DNA from: Lysobacteraceae bacterium NML93-0793
GTDB lineage: Bacteria; Pseudomonadota; Gammaproteobacteria; Xanthomonadales; Xanthomonadaceae
NCBI GenBank assembly: GCA_002324875.1
Contig: NTJG01000004.1
Coordinates: 1 to 64,000 of the forward strand
Reading direction: 5' to 3'
DNA: 64,000 nucleotides
A model generated the notes under the pieces. That model made no database searches and was not told where the DNA came from. It saw only the letters and a program-made list of their open reading frames with translations. The translations under genes were made by a program, and so were the position numbers. This document shows, in pieces, positions 9,501 to 17,611 of the stretch. How positions within the stretch are numbered: position 1 is the stretch's first letter; the number at the start of each line of letters is the position of its first letter.

Positions 9501-9655
9501 CGGTGGCCGGTGGCCTGGCGTTCTCGACGGTGGTCAGCCTGCTGTTCCTGCCGACGATCTACGCGATCCTCGACGATCTGCGCCACGGCAGTGCACGCCT
9601 GATCCGGCGCGCGCGGGGTGTGGAGCCGATGGCGCCGGCTGCGGACGCAGGCTGA
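6569..9655 (+). CDS. RND efflux pump, inner-membrane permease 2
   Basis: A 1028-residue AcrB-superfamily permease, normal family length. It begins MSIAELSLRRPVTT, the typical short cytoplasmic leader before the first helix. The region 'GLLLAVGMLVDNAVVVVE' (about residues 387-404) supplies the proton-relay Asp in helix 4. A run of nine glycines near residues 641-650 sits where the second periplasmic docking/porter region begins. Four-base overlap with permease 1 implies coupled translation and probably a mixed trimer with it. No outer-membrane channel gene follows, so a TolC-type protein encoded elsewhere is expected. A strong hairpin ends the operon. Confidence 0.93.
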   Translation: MSIAELSLRRPVTTIMCFVSMVVIGLIASVRLPLEALPDITAPFLFVQLPYAGATPAEAEQNLLRPAEEALATMSGIKRMRGRANPDGADIFMEFSDWDRDIAISASEARERIDAIRGELPDDFRRYFVFKWSSGDQAVLRIRLAANVDLSGSYEMIDRQLKRRLERVPGVGRVEISGAPPNEVEIAVQPDRLNAHGIELNELATRLRALNFSVSAGQILEAGQRLRVQPVGEVDDLQELRDLVINPQGLRLSDVADVRFKPQRMDYGRRLDGRAAVGLDIYKERDANLVEVSRAVLAEVEAARSEPGLEGIELKVIQNMGDEVTSSLLELVEAGAIGLLLSIIVLYFFLRHWPSTLMVTLAIPICFVITLGFMHFFGVTLNVLSLMGLLLAVGMLVDNAVVVVESIYQERERMPDQPWLASVVGTRNVAIALSAGTLSHCIVFVPNLLGETNNISIFMTQLAITISVSLLASWLVAVSLIPMMSARMKTPPAVAKPGGLIPRLQRRYAQLLRWSLQHRGWTLLAIGVLAAASLVPPTQMKFDMFGSGEGGKEINVFYQWKGSYNLAQRSEEVGRIEAFLDARRDEYRIKQLYSWFGESGDSGTIVTFNDDVDDTRPLSEAISKALPKSARAEIGINSGGDQGGGGGGGGGVQVQLIGDSSQVLRELADGVLPLLSTNPALRDVRVDAGDQNQELTIRVDRDRAAAFGFSAEQVSSFIGLALRGSQLREFRRGDDEVPVWVRFEGAEQFDQADIASFMVRSPDGRSVPLTSLVDMTVEPSASRINRFNRQTSLTLQANLAGEATMPDARKAIETTLDTVVFPPGYGYSFAGSGFEDDSAAVRQMLFNFVIALIMIYVVMAAVFESLLFPAAIMSCVVFSIFGVFWLFWLTGTSFTVMAFIGILVLMGVVVNNGIIMVEHINNLRRRGLPRLEALVEGSRERLRPILMTMGTAILAMIPISLSDTVVLGGLAYSPMARAVAGGLAFSTVVSLLFLPTIYAILDDLRHGSARLIRRARGVEPMAPAADAG

Positions 9656-9742
9656 CGGACACCCTTGTCGCGCGCTCGCGCGCCAGGTGGCACGCCCGCG
9701 TGCGTCACATCGCCCGCAGGCGCGATCCGACGGACGCCAGAT

Positions 9743-9776
9743 ACGGAAACGGGCCGCGCGTGCGGCCCGTTTCCGT
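9743..9776. terminator. Bidirectional terminator between convergent genes
   Basis: A perfect 15-base inverted repeat (arms 9743-9757 and 9762-9776, loop GCGT) lies between the end of the efflux operon and the end of the TraB-family gene. The outer arm on each strand ends in T-containing sequence (GTTTCCGTTTCC on plus), consistent with intrinsic termination from both sides. Confidence 0.8.
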
Positions 9777-9796
9777 TTCCAGAACTGCGGCTGCGA

Positions 9797-11005
9797 TCAG
9801 CTGAAGACCTTGCCCGCGATCCGCAGCCCGGCGACCCACACACCGATGCTCGACCCGATATTGGTCAGCATGAAATTGAGGATCGTCCGCGACACGCGGT
9901 TGCGGTACCAGCCGCGCAGCGTGCCGGCGTCGTCGCGCAGCGCGAGAAAGTCGGGATACGCAGGCTTGCGCACATTGGCCTCGACCAGCGCACTGAACAG
10001 GCCGGGCGAAATGCCCGGCGGGCGGATCGGCTTGAGCGGGGCGGCGATCGCCGCCGCCAGAATCCCCAGCGGATGCGCCAGCGCAGCGAGTGCGCCGAGT
10101 GCCGCGAAGCCGCCGGTGATCAGCACCCATTCCTTGATCAGCTGCCGGCCCAGTTCCGCGCCGCCCTGGTAGTAGCCCCAGCCGATCATCGCCAGGATCA
10201 GCAGGGTGATCAGGGTCATCACCCAGCGCAGGCTGCGTCCGGGCGGCGCGTGTTCGAGTTCGGCGCGCGTCTGCGCCGGAGCGTCGGTGTCCTCCGCCAG
10301 GTGCTTGGCGAGACCGGCCAGGTGGCCGGCGCCGACGACGGCAAGCACCTCGCGCGCCTCGCCCGCGCTCTCGCGCAGACGTGCGGCCATGTAGCGGTCG
10401 CGTTCTGCGATCACGGTCTCGTAGAGTTGCGGGCTGGACTTGGCGAACTCGCCGAAGCTCGATTCCAGCATGTCGCCCTGCTTGAGGTTCTCGATCTCGT
10501 CTTCGCCGAGTTCGTCCGACGCGAGCAGGCCGCCGAGCAGGCTGCCCATCAGTTTCATGCGGCCGAAGAAGCCGAGCTGGCGCGAGGCGCGCCTGAAGGT
10601 CAGCCCCACGTCGCGGTCGATCAGGGCCACCGGCAGGTCGCGGGCCTTGGCCAGCGCGACGGCCTGCTTGAGCTCGGCGCCCGGCTCGATACCGAGCTGC
10701 TCGGCGAGCCGGCGCTGATAGGCCGACAGCGCGAGATTCGCGGCGAACAGCGCGACCCGGCCCTTGCGGATCACGTCGACCAGATTCAGCTTGCCCAGCG
10801 CATCGGGATCGGTGATCGCCTGCAGGCGATGCGGATCGAGCTCGACCGCGACCGCGTCGAACGCGCCGCTGCCGATCGCATCCTCGACCGCCTCCACGCT
10901 GACGCGCGAGACGTGGGCGGTGCCGAGCAGGGTGTAGCGGACGCCGTCGCGTTCCACGATCGCGTGCGGCTGGCCCTGCCAGGGCGTTGAAGAAACGTCG
11001 GTCAT
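9797..11005 (-). CDS. TraB/PrgY-family membrane protein
   Basis: A 402-residue protein of the TraB (pheromone-shutdown) family, related to the TIKI/GumN metalloprotease-like fold. The N-terminal domain carries the two GxxH-type motifs expected for the family: GTAH (28-31) followed by VELDPHR, and a later GAGHLAG near residue 240. The C-terminal third has about four hydrophobic helices (from about residue 265 onwards), so the protein is anchored in the inner membrane. The ATG at 11005 is 13 bases after the GNAT stop, so it is the last gene of the putrescine-linked run. The biochemical role of bacterial TraB proteins is not established; a protease-like activity is only inferred from the fold. 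Confidence 0.85.
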   Translation of the reverse strand: MTDVSSTPWQGQPHAIVERDGVRYTLLGTAHVSRVSVEAVEDAIGSGAFDAVAVELDPHRLQAITDPDALGKLNLVDVIRKGRVALFAANLALSAYQRRLAEQLGIEPGAELKQAVALAKARDLPVALIDRDVGLTFRRASRQLGFFGRMKLMGSLLGGLLASDELGEDEIENLKQGDMLESSFGEFAKSSPQLYETVIAERDRYMAARLRESAGEAREVLAVVGAGHLAGLAKHLAEDTDAPAQTRAELEHAPPGRSLRWVMTLITLLILAMIGWGYYQGGAELGRQLIKEWVLITGGFAALGALAALAHPLGILAAAIAAPLKPIRPPGISPGLFSALVEANVRKPAYPDFLALRDDAGTLRGWYRNRVSRTILNFMLTNIGSSIGVWVAGLRIAGKVFS

Positions 11006-11018
11006 CGGAAAGTCGTCG

Positions 11019-11546
11019 TCATTCGGAAGGAGGAGTGGTGGCGCCGTCGCCGAGCGCACGCTGCATCTGCAGGCCATCGAGCCAGCGCCCGTGCTTGCGG
11101 CCGATGCCGGGAAAGCGGCCGCTGCGCTGGAAGCCGAGGCGTTCGTGCAGCCGCACCGGGACCGCATTGTCGGCGTCGCCCACGACGGCGATCATCTGCC
11201 GGAAGCCCTGCGCGGTGCAGCGCTCGATCAGCGCCGTCATCAACCGCCGGCCCACGCCGGCGCCCCGTGCATGCGCGGCGACGTAGACCGTGCTCTCGAC
11301 GGTCCAGCGGTAGCCGGCGCGCGTGCGGTAGGCGCTGGCGTAGGCGTAGCCGGCGAACCCGTCGTCGGACTCGGCGACGAGGTACGGATAGCCGCCGTCG
11401 ACGATCGCACGCCAGCGCTGCTGCATCACGTCGGTGTCCGGCGCTTCGAGTTCATAGGTCGCCACGCCGCGCGCCACTTCGCCCGCGTACAGCGCGGTGA
11501 TCGCGTCGAAGTCGGATACCTCGGCGTCGCGCAGACGGACATCCAC
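11019..11546 (-). CDS. GNAT N-acetyltransferase, phosphinothricin-acetyltransferase-like
   Basis: A 175-residue acetyl-CoA-dependent acetyltransferase. GTG at 11546 was chosen because it lies two bases after the aguB stop and yields the canonical N-terminus VDVRLRDAEVSDFDAITALY. The acetyl-CoA loop (V-x-x-x-ARGAGVGRRL) and the C-terminal 'NAVPVRLHERLGFQRSGRFPGIGRKHGRW' type ending (positions about 132-165) match the Pat/MnaT subfamily, which acetylates amino-acid-like amines. Tight coupling to aguB hints at a polyamine- or amino-acid-related substrate, but this is inference. Reading the frame further upstream into aguB gives no conserved sequence. Confidence 0.85.
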   Translation of the reverse strand: MDVRLRDAEVSDFDAITALYAGEVARGVATYELEAPDTDVMQQRWRAIVDGGYPYLVAESDDGFAGYAYASAYRTRAGYRWTVESTVYVAAHARGAGVGRRLMTALIERCTAQGFRQMIAVVGDADNAVPVRLHERLGFQRSGRFPGIGRKHGRWLDGLQMQRALGDGATTPPSE

Positions 11547-11548
11547 GC

Positions 11549-12451
11549 TCAGTCGATGTAGCGCTTGAGCAGATCGCCGTAGGCGTCGATGCGGCGATCG
11601 CGCAGGAACGGCCAGATCCGGCGCACGTGTTCGCTGCGCTGCAGGTCCACCTCGCAGGTCAGCAGCGTCGGATCCGTGCCCGCTTCGGCGAGGAATTCGC
11701 CCTGCGGCCCCAGCACGTGGCTGTTGCCCCAGAAGTCGATACCGGCCGCGCCGAGCGGCGAGGGCTCGTGGCCGACGCGGTTGCACGACAGCACCGGCAG
11801 GCCGTTGGCGACCGCATGGCCACGATGGCTGAGGATCCAGGCGTCGCGCTGGCGCTTCTTCTCATCGTCGGCGTCGGACGGATCCCAGCCGATCGCGGTC
11901 GGATACAGCAGCAGGTCCGCACCGGCCAGCGCCATCAGCCGTGCGGCTTCCGGGTACCACTGGTCCCAGCAGACGAGCAGGCCGAGGCGGCCGACCGAGG
12001 TGTCGATCGGCTTGAAGCCGATGTCGCCGGGCGTGAAGTAGAACTTCTCGTAGAAGCCCGGATCGTCGGGAATGTGCATCTTGCGGTACTTGCCCGCGGT
12101 GCTGCCGTCGGCATCGAAGACCACGCCGGTGTTGTGGTACAGCCCGGCCGCGCGACGCTCGAACAGCGAGCTCACGACGACGATCTTGTGCTGCTTCGCC
12201 AGCGCGGCCAGGCGCTCGGTGCTCGGGCCGGGAATCGATTCGGCCAGATCGAATTCGTCGACCGATTCGTGCTGGCAGAAGTAGGCGCCGTTGTGCAGCT
12301 CCTGCAACAGCACAAGCTTCGCCCCCTGTCTGGCGGCCTCGGCGACGCGCGCTTCGATGACCGACAGGTTGGCGTCGGCGTTGCCGGCGCCCTGATCGAT
12401 GATGGCGCGCTCCTGGATCAGCGCGACGGGCAGCGTGGTCTTGCGGGACAT
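11549..12451 (-). CDS. aguB: N-carbamoylputrescine amidase
   Basis: A 300-residue nitrilase-superfamily enzyme that hydrolyses N-carbamoylputrescine to putrescine, CO2 and ammonia. The catalytic triad is visible: Glu51 (LLQELHN), Lys124 (YRKMHIPD) and Cys161 (LLVCWDQWYPE). The YFCQHE and 'FYEKFYFTPGD' segments are typical of AguB and distinguish it from general omega-amidases. The ATG at 12451 is preceded by GAGG. It stands directly after agmatine deiminase, giving both steps of the agmatine route to putrescine. The following acetyltransferase starts two bases after its stop. Confidence 0.93.
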   Translation of the reverse strand: MSRKTTLPVALIQERAIIDQGAGNADANLSVIEARVAEAARQGAKLVLLQELHNGAYFCQHESVDEFDLAESIPGPSTERLAALAKQHKIVVVSSLFERRAAGLYHNTGVVFDADGSTAGKYRKMHIPDDPGFYEKFYFTPGDIGFKPIDTSVGRLGLLVCWDQWYPEAARLMALAGADLLLYPTAIGWDPSDADDEKKRQRDAWILSHRGHAVANGLPVLSCNRVGHEPSPLGAAGIDFWGNSHVLGPQGEFLAEAGTDPTLLTCEVDLQRSEHVRRIWPFLRDRRIDAYGDLLKRYID

Positions 12452-12624
12452 GGATTCGGATCCTCGGGGGATGGCGGCAATGCTAACGCGGCGTCGCGTG
12501 CGGGCAGGTGGCGCTCCCGCACGCGCAGGCACCGCGGTTCAATGGTGCCGGCGCGGCCATGCGCAAGCGGTGGCGTCGCGCGTCGCAGGCCGCGGTACAG
12601 GCGGCCGGCGACGAAGACGATGGC

Positions 12625-13665
12625 TCACGCGCGCAGCAGGCCCTGCGGCAACTGCATGGTGATGCAGTGCAGACTGCCGTTCTGCCAGATCAACGGCCGG
12701 CACGGCACCTGCACGATCTCGCGCCCGGGATGCGCCTGTGCAAGCACGGCGGCGGCCGCGTCGTCGGCCGGGTCGCCATAGGCCGGCATCAGCACGGCGC
12801 CGTTGACGATCAGGTAGTTCGCGTAACTGGCGGCGAGCCGGCGGCCGTCGTCGAGAATCGGCTGCGGCCACGGCAGCGGAAACAGGCGATACGGCTGGCC
12901 GTCGCGTGTGCGCAGCGCGGCGATCTCGTCGGCCATCGCCTTCAGCTCGACATGGTGCGGATCCGACGGATCGTCGCAGGCCTGGAACACGATGGCGTCG
13001 TCCGGCGCGAAGCGGGCGAGGGTGTCGATGTGGGCGTCGGTGTCGTCGCCTTCGAGGTACCCGTGGTCGAGCCACAGCACGCGGTCCTGCGCGAGCCAGT
13101 CGGACAGCTGCGCGGTCAGGGTCTCGCGTGCGACGTCGGGGTGTCGCTCGTGCAGGCAGCGCCAGGTGGTGAGCAGGGTGCCGGCGCCGTCGGTCTCGAT
13201 CGCACCACCTTCGAGCGCGAAATCGATCTCGCGACGCTCGGAGGATTCAGCGAACACGCCGGCGCCGTGCAGATGGCCGACCAGCCGGTCGTCGCGGCTC
13301 GCATCGAACTTGCCGCCCCAGCCGGTGAAGCGGAAATCGTTGAGCCGGAAGCCCGATTCGCCCCGCAGGGTGATCGGGCCGGAGTCACGCAGCCAGGTGT
13401 CGTCATAGGCCGCCTCGACGAACCGCACGCGGTCCATGTCGATCCGGTTCGACGCCAGGCGCACGAAGGCGTAGCTCTGCACATCCTCGTCCGGCACGCA
13501 GATCACCACCGGCTGGAAGCGGGTGATGGCCGCGACCAGGGCGATATAGGTGTCTTCGACCTCGCCCAGGCGCGCGGCCCAGTCGGTGTCTTCGGTCGGC
13601 CACGCGATCAGGATCGCCGACTGGGGCTCCCACTCGGCGGGGAAACGCACTGCGGATTCGCTCAT
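12625..13665 (-). CDS. aguA: Agmatine deiminase
   Basis: A 346-residue member of the peptidyl-arginine-deiminase (guanidino-group modifying) family; it converts agmatine to N-carbamoylputrescine and ammonia. Recognisable blocks are FPAEWEPQSAILIAWP near the N-terminus, DDTWLRDSGPI (substrate-binding Asp), FALEGGAIETDGAGT, DHGYLEGDDTDAHID, and the catalytic nucleophile Cys334 in SLHCITMQ. The ATG at 13665 is four bases after the upstream stop, so it is probably coupled to the small exported protein before it. About 170 non-coding bases separate it from aguB. Confidence 0.94.
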   Translation of the reverse strand: MSESAVRFPAEWEPQSAILIAWPTEDTDWAARLGEVEDTYIALVAAITRFQPVVICVPDEDVQSYAFVRLASNRIDMDRVRFVEAAYDDTWLRDSGPITLRGESGFRLNDFRFTGWGGKFDASRDDRLVGHLHGAGVFAESSERREIDFALEGGAIETDGAGTLLTTWRCLHERHPDVARETLTAQLSDWLAQDRVLWLDHGYLEGDDTDAHIDTLARFAPDDAIVFQACDDPSDPHHVELKAMADEIAALRTRDGQPYRLFPLPWPQPILDDGRRLAASYANYLIVNGAVLMPAYGDPADDAAAAVLAQAHPGREIVQVPCRPLIWQNGSLHCITMQLPQGLLRA

Positions 13666-13669
13666 GGAC

Positions 13670-14014
13670 TCAACGGATGGCGGGCTTGGGGCCGACCTCG
13701 GACGCGGTGGCGCGGTTGGCGACCGTGTCGATGACCCGGCTGCGCTCGAAGTAGACGGTGAAGGCGGGGTACACCCAGCGGTGGATCGTCGGCCACTGCT
13801 GCTTCTGGCCGCCGCGCGGGTCCAGGCGTTCGCTCGGCGCACCGAAGCGGGCCTCGACATCGGCCATGCTCATGCCGCGGGTGGGCACGGCGACGCCGAC
13901 GGGCTGCTTGCTTCGGTCCACCAGCAGGGTATCGGCGGATGCCGGCGGGGCGACCGACAGCAGGGCGCCGGCAAGTGCGGTCGCGGCGAGAACGGGCACG
14001 AGGAAACGCGACAT
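13670..14014 (-). CDS. Small exported protein with BamE-like motif, function unknown
   Basis: A 114-residue protein with a clear signal peptide (MSRFLVPVLAATALAGALLS, cleavage near ASA/D at about residue 28). The mature part contains 'RGMSMADVEARFGAPSERLD', a segment shaped like the start of the BamE/SmpA fold (G-M-x-x-x-x-V-x-x-x-x-G-x-P), then a WPTIHRWVYPAFTVYFE strand region. The ATG at 14014 has a good AGGAG site. It ends four bases before aguA and probably forms an operon with it. Xanthomonad homologues are, as I recall, labelled 'phosphodiesterase', but nothing in the sequence supports that. No cysteine for lipidation is present, unlike BamE itself. Confidence 0.8.
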   Translation of the reverse strand: MSRFLVPVLAATALAGALLSVAPPASADTLLVDRSKQPVGVAVPTRGMSMADVEARFGAPSERLDPRGGQKQQWPTIHRWVYPAFTVYFERSRVIDTVANRATASEVGPKPAIR

Positions 14015-14137
14015 GGCGAAACTCCTGGAGTGTAAATTCGATGGACGGGCCGCCGCGGCCGGCGGTGCGCCTGCCTGTTTAGCAGAAACCCGGTCCCCGC
14101 GGCGTGGCCCGACGCGGGCGCGTCCGGGTGGCCACGA

Positions 14138-14161
14138 AAAAGGCCGCATCGCTGCGGCCTT
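14138..14161 (-). terminator. Intrinsic terminator after rpmJ
   Basis: On the minus strand the arms AAGGCCGCA and TGCGGCCTT (14161-14153 and 14148-14140) close a four-base loop and run into TTTTT. It lies about 40 bases after the rpmJ stop and upstream of the exported-protein gene, so rpmJ is probably its own transcription unit. Confidence 0.8.
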
Positions 14162-14200
14162 CGTCGCTACCGGCCGCGGATGCGGCGGCGGTGTCGCGAA

Positions 14201-14326
14201 TCAGCGCTGGCGCGCCTTGAAACGCGGATTGGACTTGCAGATCACGAAGACCTTGCCGCGGCGACGCACAACCTTGCAATCGCGGTGGCGGGTCTTCGCC
14301 GACTTCAGGGACGACAGGACCTTCAT
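14201..14326 (-). CDS. rpmJ: 50S ribosomal protein L36, type B
   Basis: A 41-residue ribosomal protein beginning [20 protein letters not shown] and ending [11 protein letters not shown]. This is the type-B form, like E. coli YkgO in layout: it has only two cysteines (RDCK and VICK) and lacks the CxxC-x12-C-x4-H zinc ribbon of classical L36. It is too short for most gene callers and stands alone between a good promoter and a terminator. In enterobacteria the type-B paralogue replaces the zinc form under zinc limitation. In Xanthomonadaceae this form is usually, to my knowledge, the only L36. Confidence 0.95.
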
Positions 14327-14365
14327 GACAAACCTCTGGGATGGGATACGGACGCGGAGCCGGCT

Positions 14366-14395
14366 ATTCTAACGCCTGATTTCCCCGCAATTCAA
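14366..14395 (-). promoter_or_regulatory. Sigma-70 promoter of rpmJ
   Basis: On the minus strand TTGAAT (14395-14390), an 18-base spacer and TAGAAT (14371-14366) match the consensus closely. Transcription would begin about 30 bases before the rpmJ ATG. No obvious AT-rich Zur-type palindrome is present. Confidence 0.6.
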
Positions 14396-14431
14396 GCGCT
14401 TGGGCGATTGCCCGCGCGAAAGGAGTTCCGC

Positions 14432-15112
14432 ATGACGGCCGAGGTGCCTGTATTGACGATCGACGGCCCCTCCGGTTCGGGCAAGGGCACCATCAGCCGG
14501 GCCGTGGCCCAGCGGCTGGGCTGGCATTATCTCGATTCGGGCGCCCTGTATCGCGCGGTGGGCGTGGCGGCCGGCTGGGCCGATCTCGACCTCGACGACG
14601 CCGGAGCCCTGGTCCGCTGCACGTTCGATACGACGATCAGCTTCCGCGACGACCCGGGCGGCGAGCCGCGCGTGATCGTCAACGGTCACGACGCGACCGA
14701 CGAACTGCGCACGGAAACCGCCGGCGCGGCCGCCTCGGCCATTGCGGCCATTCCCGAGGTGCGGGCCGCGCTGAAGGAACGGCAGCGCGCATTCAGAAGA
14801 GCGCCGGGTCTCGTCGCCGACGGGCGCGACATGGGGACGGTGATCTTTCCCGACGCCCGATGGAAAGTGTTCCTCACCGCGAGCGCCGAAGAGCGTGCCG
14901 AGCGCCGCTATAAGCAGTTGAAGAACAAAGGGGTTTCGGTGACAATGGACGGTCTGCTGCGCGAGATTCTCGCGCGTGACGCCCGCGATGCCAATCGCGC
15001 GGTGGCGCCGCTGCGACCGGCCGAGGAGGCCGTCCGCATCGACACCACCGGGCTCGGGATCGACGCGGTCGTCTCGCAGGTGCTGGCGCTGCTGCCGGCG
15101 CGCATGGACTGA
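14432..15112 (+). CDS. cmk: Cytidylate kinase
   Basis: A 226-residue cytosolic kinase that phosphorylates CMP and dCMP with ATP. The P-loop [10 protein letters not shown] (about 11-20) starts almost at the N-terminus. The CMP-binding domain insert follows, then '[16 protein letters not shown]' (about 128-143) with the conserved Arg-Asp, and the lid-like '[14 protein letters not shown]'. Length is normal. The ATG at 14432 is preceded by AAAGGAG at ideal spacing. It is the first gene of the widely conserved cmk-rpsA-ihfB arrangement and diverges from rpmJ. Confidence 0.95.
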   Translation: MTAEVPVLTIDGPSGSGKGTISRAVAQRLGWHYLDSGALYRAVGVAAGWADLDLDDAGALVRCTFDTTISFRDDPGGEPRVIVNGHDATDELRTETAGAAASAIAAIPEVRAALKERQRAFRRAPGLVADGRDMGTVIFPDARWKVFLTASAEERAERRYKQLKNKGVSVTMDGLLREILARDARDANRAVAPLRPAEEAVRIDTTGLGIDAVVSQVLALLPARMD

Positions 15113-15369
15113 CGGTCCCGCGCCCGGTCATCCGAGGCCACACCCCGGCAGATGCCGTCCGCCCGCATGGAATGCGGCGTGGGCGTCGTTCGCGTCGTAC
15201 CGCTGTACCGCTCCACGGTTCCGGCATCCGCGTCCTGTGCGGATGGCTGGGTTTCGCAACACCACCAACACTCACGGCCATGCAATCCCGCGACGGCCGA
15301 TCAACGGGTGGACCCCGGCATCGAGCGCCATGCTCGCCCGGCGGTCTGACACAAACCAGGTATTTACCA
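15113..15369 (+). other. cmk-rpsA intergenic region / rpsA leader
   Basis: These 257 bases precede ribosomal protein S1. They contain no convincing gene; small open frames here show no recognisable product. In other gammaproteobacteria the rpsA leader folds into hairpins that let S1 control its own synthesis. The ribosome binding site here is weak (CAGG 11 bases before the ATG), as expected for S1-dependent autoregulated initiation, but the fold was not computed. Confidence 0.4.
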
Positions 15370-17058
15370 ATGACCGAATCATTCGCAGAACTGTTCGAAG
15401 CCAGTCAGAACAATCTGGCCAAGCTCAAGCCGGGCGCCATCGTCACCGGCGTCGTCGTGCAGGTGCGCACCGACGTCGTCGTGATCAACGCCGGCCTGAA
15501 GTCCGAAGGCATCGTGCCGATCGAACAGTTCCGTAACGACGCCGGCGAGATCGACGTCGCGGAAGGCGACACCGTCAAGGTGGCGCTGGACTCGCTCGAG
15601 AACGGCTTCGGCGAGACCGTGCTGTCGCGCGAGAAGGCCAAGCGCGCCATGGTGTGGGACGAGCTCGAGGAAGCGCTCGAGAAGAACGAGACCATCACCG
15701 GCCGCATCAGCGGCAAGGTCAAGGGCGGCTTCACCGTCGACATCAAGGACGTCCGCGCATTCCTGCCGGGTTCGCTGGTCGACGTGCGTCCGGTGCGTGA
15801 TCCGGTCTACCTCGAGGGCAAGGAACTCGAGTTCAAGCTGATCAAGCTCGATCGCAAGCGCAACAACGTCGTCGTCTCGCGCCGCGCGGTCGTCGAGAGC
15901 GAGCACTCGGAAGAGCGCGAGCAGCTGATGGAGAAGCTGGTCGAGGGTGCCGTGCTCAAGGGCGTGGTCAAGAACCTCACCGACTACGGCGCGTTCGTCG
16001 ACCTCGGCGGCATCGATGGCCTGCTGCACATCACCGACATGGCCTGGAAGCGCGTGCGCCATCCGTCCGAAGTGGTGGAAGTGGGCCAGGAACTCGAAGT
16101 GCGCGTGCTCAAGTACGACCGCGAGCGCAACCGCGTCAGCCTCGGCCTCAAGCAGCTGGGCGAGGATCCGTGGGACAACATCGCCCGCCGTTACCCGTCC
16201 AACACCCGCGTGTTCGGCAAGGTCTCCAACGTCACCGATTACGGCGCGTTCGTCGAGATCGAGCCGGGCGTCGAAGGCCTGGTGCACGTGTCGGAGATGG
16301 ACTGGACCAACAAGAACGTCAACCCGTCCAAGGTGGTGCAGGTCGGTGACGAGCTCGAGGTCATGGTGCTCGACGTGGACGAAGAGCGTCGCCGCATCTC
16401 GCTGGGCATCAAGCAGGTCACCTCGAACCCGTGGGAGACCTTCGCGGCCATCCACAAGAAGGGCGACAAGGTCGACGGCCAGATCAAGTCGATCACCGAC
16501 TTCGGCATCTTCATCGGTCTGGACGGCGGCATCGACGGCCTGATCCACCTGTCGGACATCGCGTGGAACTCCACCGGCGAAGACGTGGCCCGCAACTTCA
16601 AGAAGGGCGACACCGTCGAGGCCGTCGTGCTGGCGGTGGACCCGGAGCGCGAGCGCATCTCGCTCGGCGTCAAGCAGCTCGAGCAGGATCCGATGGGCCA
16701 GTTCATGGGCAACACGCCGCGCGGTTCCAAGGTCACCGGTACCGTGAAGGAAGTCGACGCCAAGGGCGCGATGATCGACCTGGGTGACGGCGTGGAAGGC
16801 TATGTGCAGGCGCGCGACATCAGCGACCAGCGCATCGACGACGCCAGCCAGCACCTGAAGGTCGGTCAGGAAATCGAAGCCAAGTACTTCGGCGTCGACC
16901 GCAAGACCCGCGTGCTGCAGCTGTCGATCAAGGCGAAGGACGAGGCGGAGACCGCCGAGACCCTGGCCGAGTACAACAAGCAGGCGTCGGAAGCCTCCAG
17001 CGGCACCACGAAGCTGGGCGCGCTGCTGCGCGAGCAGCTGGGCAACAAGGGCGAGTAA
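15370..17058 (+). CDS. rpsA: 30S ribosomal protein S1
   Basis: A 562-residue RNA-binding ribosomal protein that delivers mRNA to the 30S subunit. Six S1 (OB-fold) repeats can be followed, each with a 'G.V..(I/V)TDYGAFV(D/E)' type core: clear copies near residues 198-210 ([18 protein letters not shown]), 285-297 ([19 protein letters not shown]), 372-384 ([19 protein letters not shown]) and 460-470 ([18 protein letters not shown]), preceded by two divergent N-terminal repeats. Length matches E. coli S1. The ATG at 15370 is chosen because [12 protein letters not shown] is the conserved N-terminus; upstream extension is not conserved. Next gene is ihfB. Confidence 0.97.
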   Translation: MTESFAELFEASQNNLAKLKPGAIVTGVVVQVRTDVVVINAGLKSEGIVPIEQFRNDAGEIDVAEGDTVKVALDSLENGFGETVLSREKAKRAMVWDELEEALEKNETITGRISGKVKGGFTVDIKDVRAFLPGSLVDVRPVRDPVYLEGKELEFKLIKLDRKRNNVVVSRRAVVESEHSEEREQLMEKLVEGAVLKGVVKNLTDYGAFVDLGGIDGLLHITDMAWKRVRHPSEVVEVGQELEVRVLKYDRERNRVSLGLKQLGEDPWDNIARRYPSNTRVFGKVSNVTDYGAFVEIEPGVEGLVHVSEMDWTNKNVNPSKVVQVGDELEVMVLDVDEERRRISLGIKQVTSNPWETFAAIHKKGDKVDGQIKSITDFGIFIGLDGGIDGLIHLSDIAWNSTGEDVARNFKKGDTVEAVVLAVDPERERISLGVKQLEQDPMGQFMGNTPRGSKVTGTVKEVDAKGAMIDLGDGVEGYVQARDISDQRIDDASQHLKVGQEIEAKYFGVDRKTRVLQLSIKAKDEAETAETLAEYNKQASEASSGTTKLGALLREQLGNKGE

Positions 17059-17121
17059 GCCCGTGCGGCGCCGGTCCGGGTTCGTCCCGGGCCGGCGTTG
17101 TCGCATTCGCAAGCACGAGAC

Positions 17122-17424
17122 ATGACGAAGTCGGAACTCATCGAACTGCTCACCCAGCGCCAGGCGCACCTCAAGGGCGAGGATGTCGACCTCGCGGTCA
17201 AGGCCATGCTCGAGATGATGGGCGGTGCGCTGGCGGCCGGTGAACGGATCGAGGTCCGTGGCTTCGGCAGCTTCTCGCTGCATTTCCGTCCGCCGCGGAC
17301 GGGACGCAATCCCAAGACCGGCGATGCCGTCGCCCTGCCGGGCAAGCATGTGCCGCATTTCAAGCCGGGCAAGGAACTGCGCGACCGCGTCAGCGACGTG
17401 CAGCCGATGCCGACGGACGAATGA
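17122..17424 (+). CDS. ihfB: Integration host factor beta subunit
   Basis: A 100-residue DNA-bending protein, half of the IHF heterodimer. The sequence [20 protein letters not shown] is the canonical start. '[26 protein letters not shown]' (about residues 42-67) is the beta arm with the Arg-Asn-Pro tip that intercalates in the minor groove, and '[14 protein letters not shown]' closes the protein. It lies 63 bases after rpsA, the standard neighbour, and may be co-transcribed with it. The alternative in-frame start at 17098 lacks a ribosome binding site. Confidence 0.96.
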   Translation: MTKSELIELLTQRQAHLKGEDVDLAVKAMLEMMGGALAAGERIEVRGFGSFSLHFRPPRTGRNPKTGDAVALPGKHVPHFKPGKELRDRVSDVQPMPTDE

Positions 17425-17611
17425 CTTCCGGCGCTGCGCACCACGCGCAGGCCTTCTGATTTTCCGCGCGCCGCCAGGTGGTTGGCGTGCCCGATCCCCG
17501 AACAGGTAGGATCATCGACGGCCCGCCGGCGGGTCGGCGGATGCGCGCGGCGTGCCGTGCACTCCGCAGCCGTGCTTGCACGGCATGCCCGGCCCCTAAT
17601 GGAGCGTGTGC

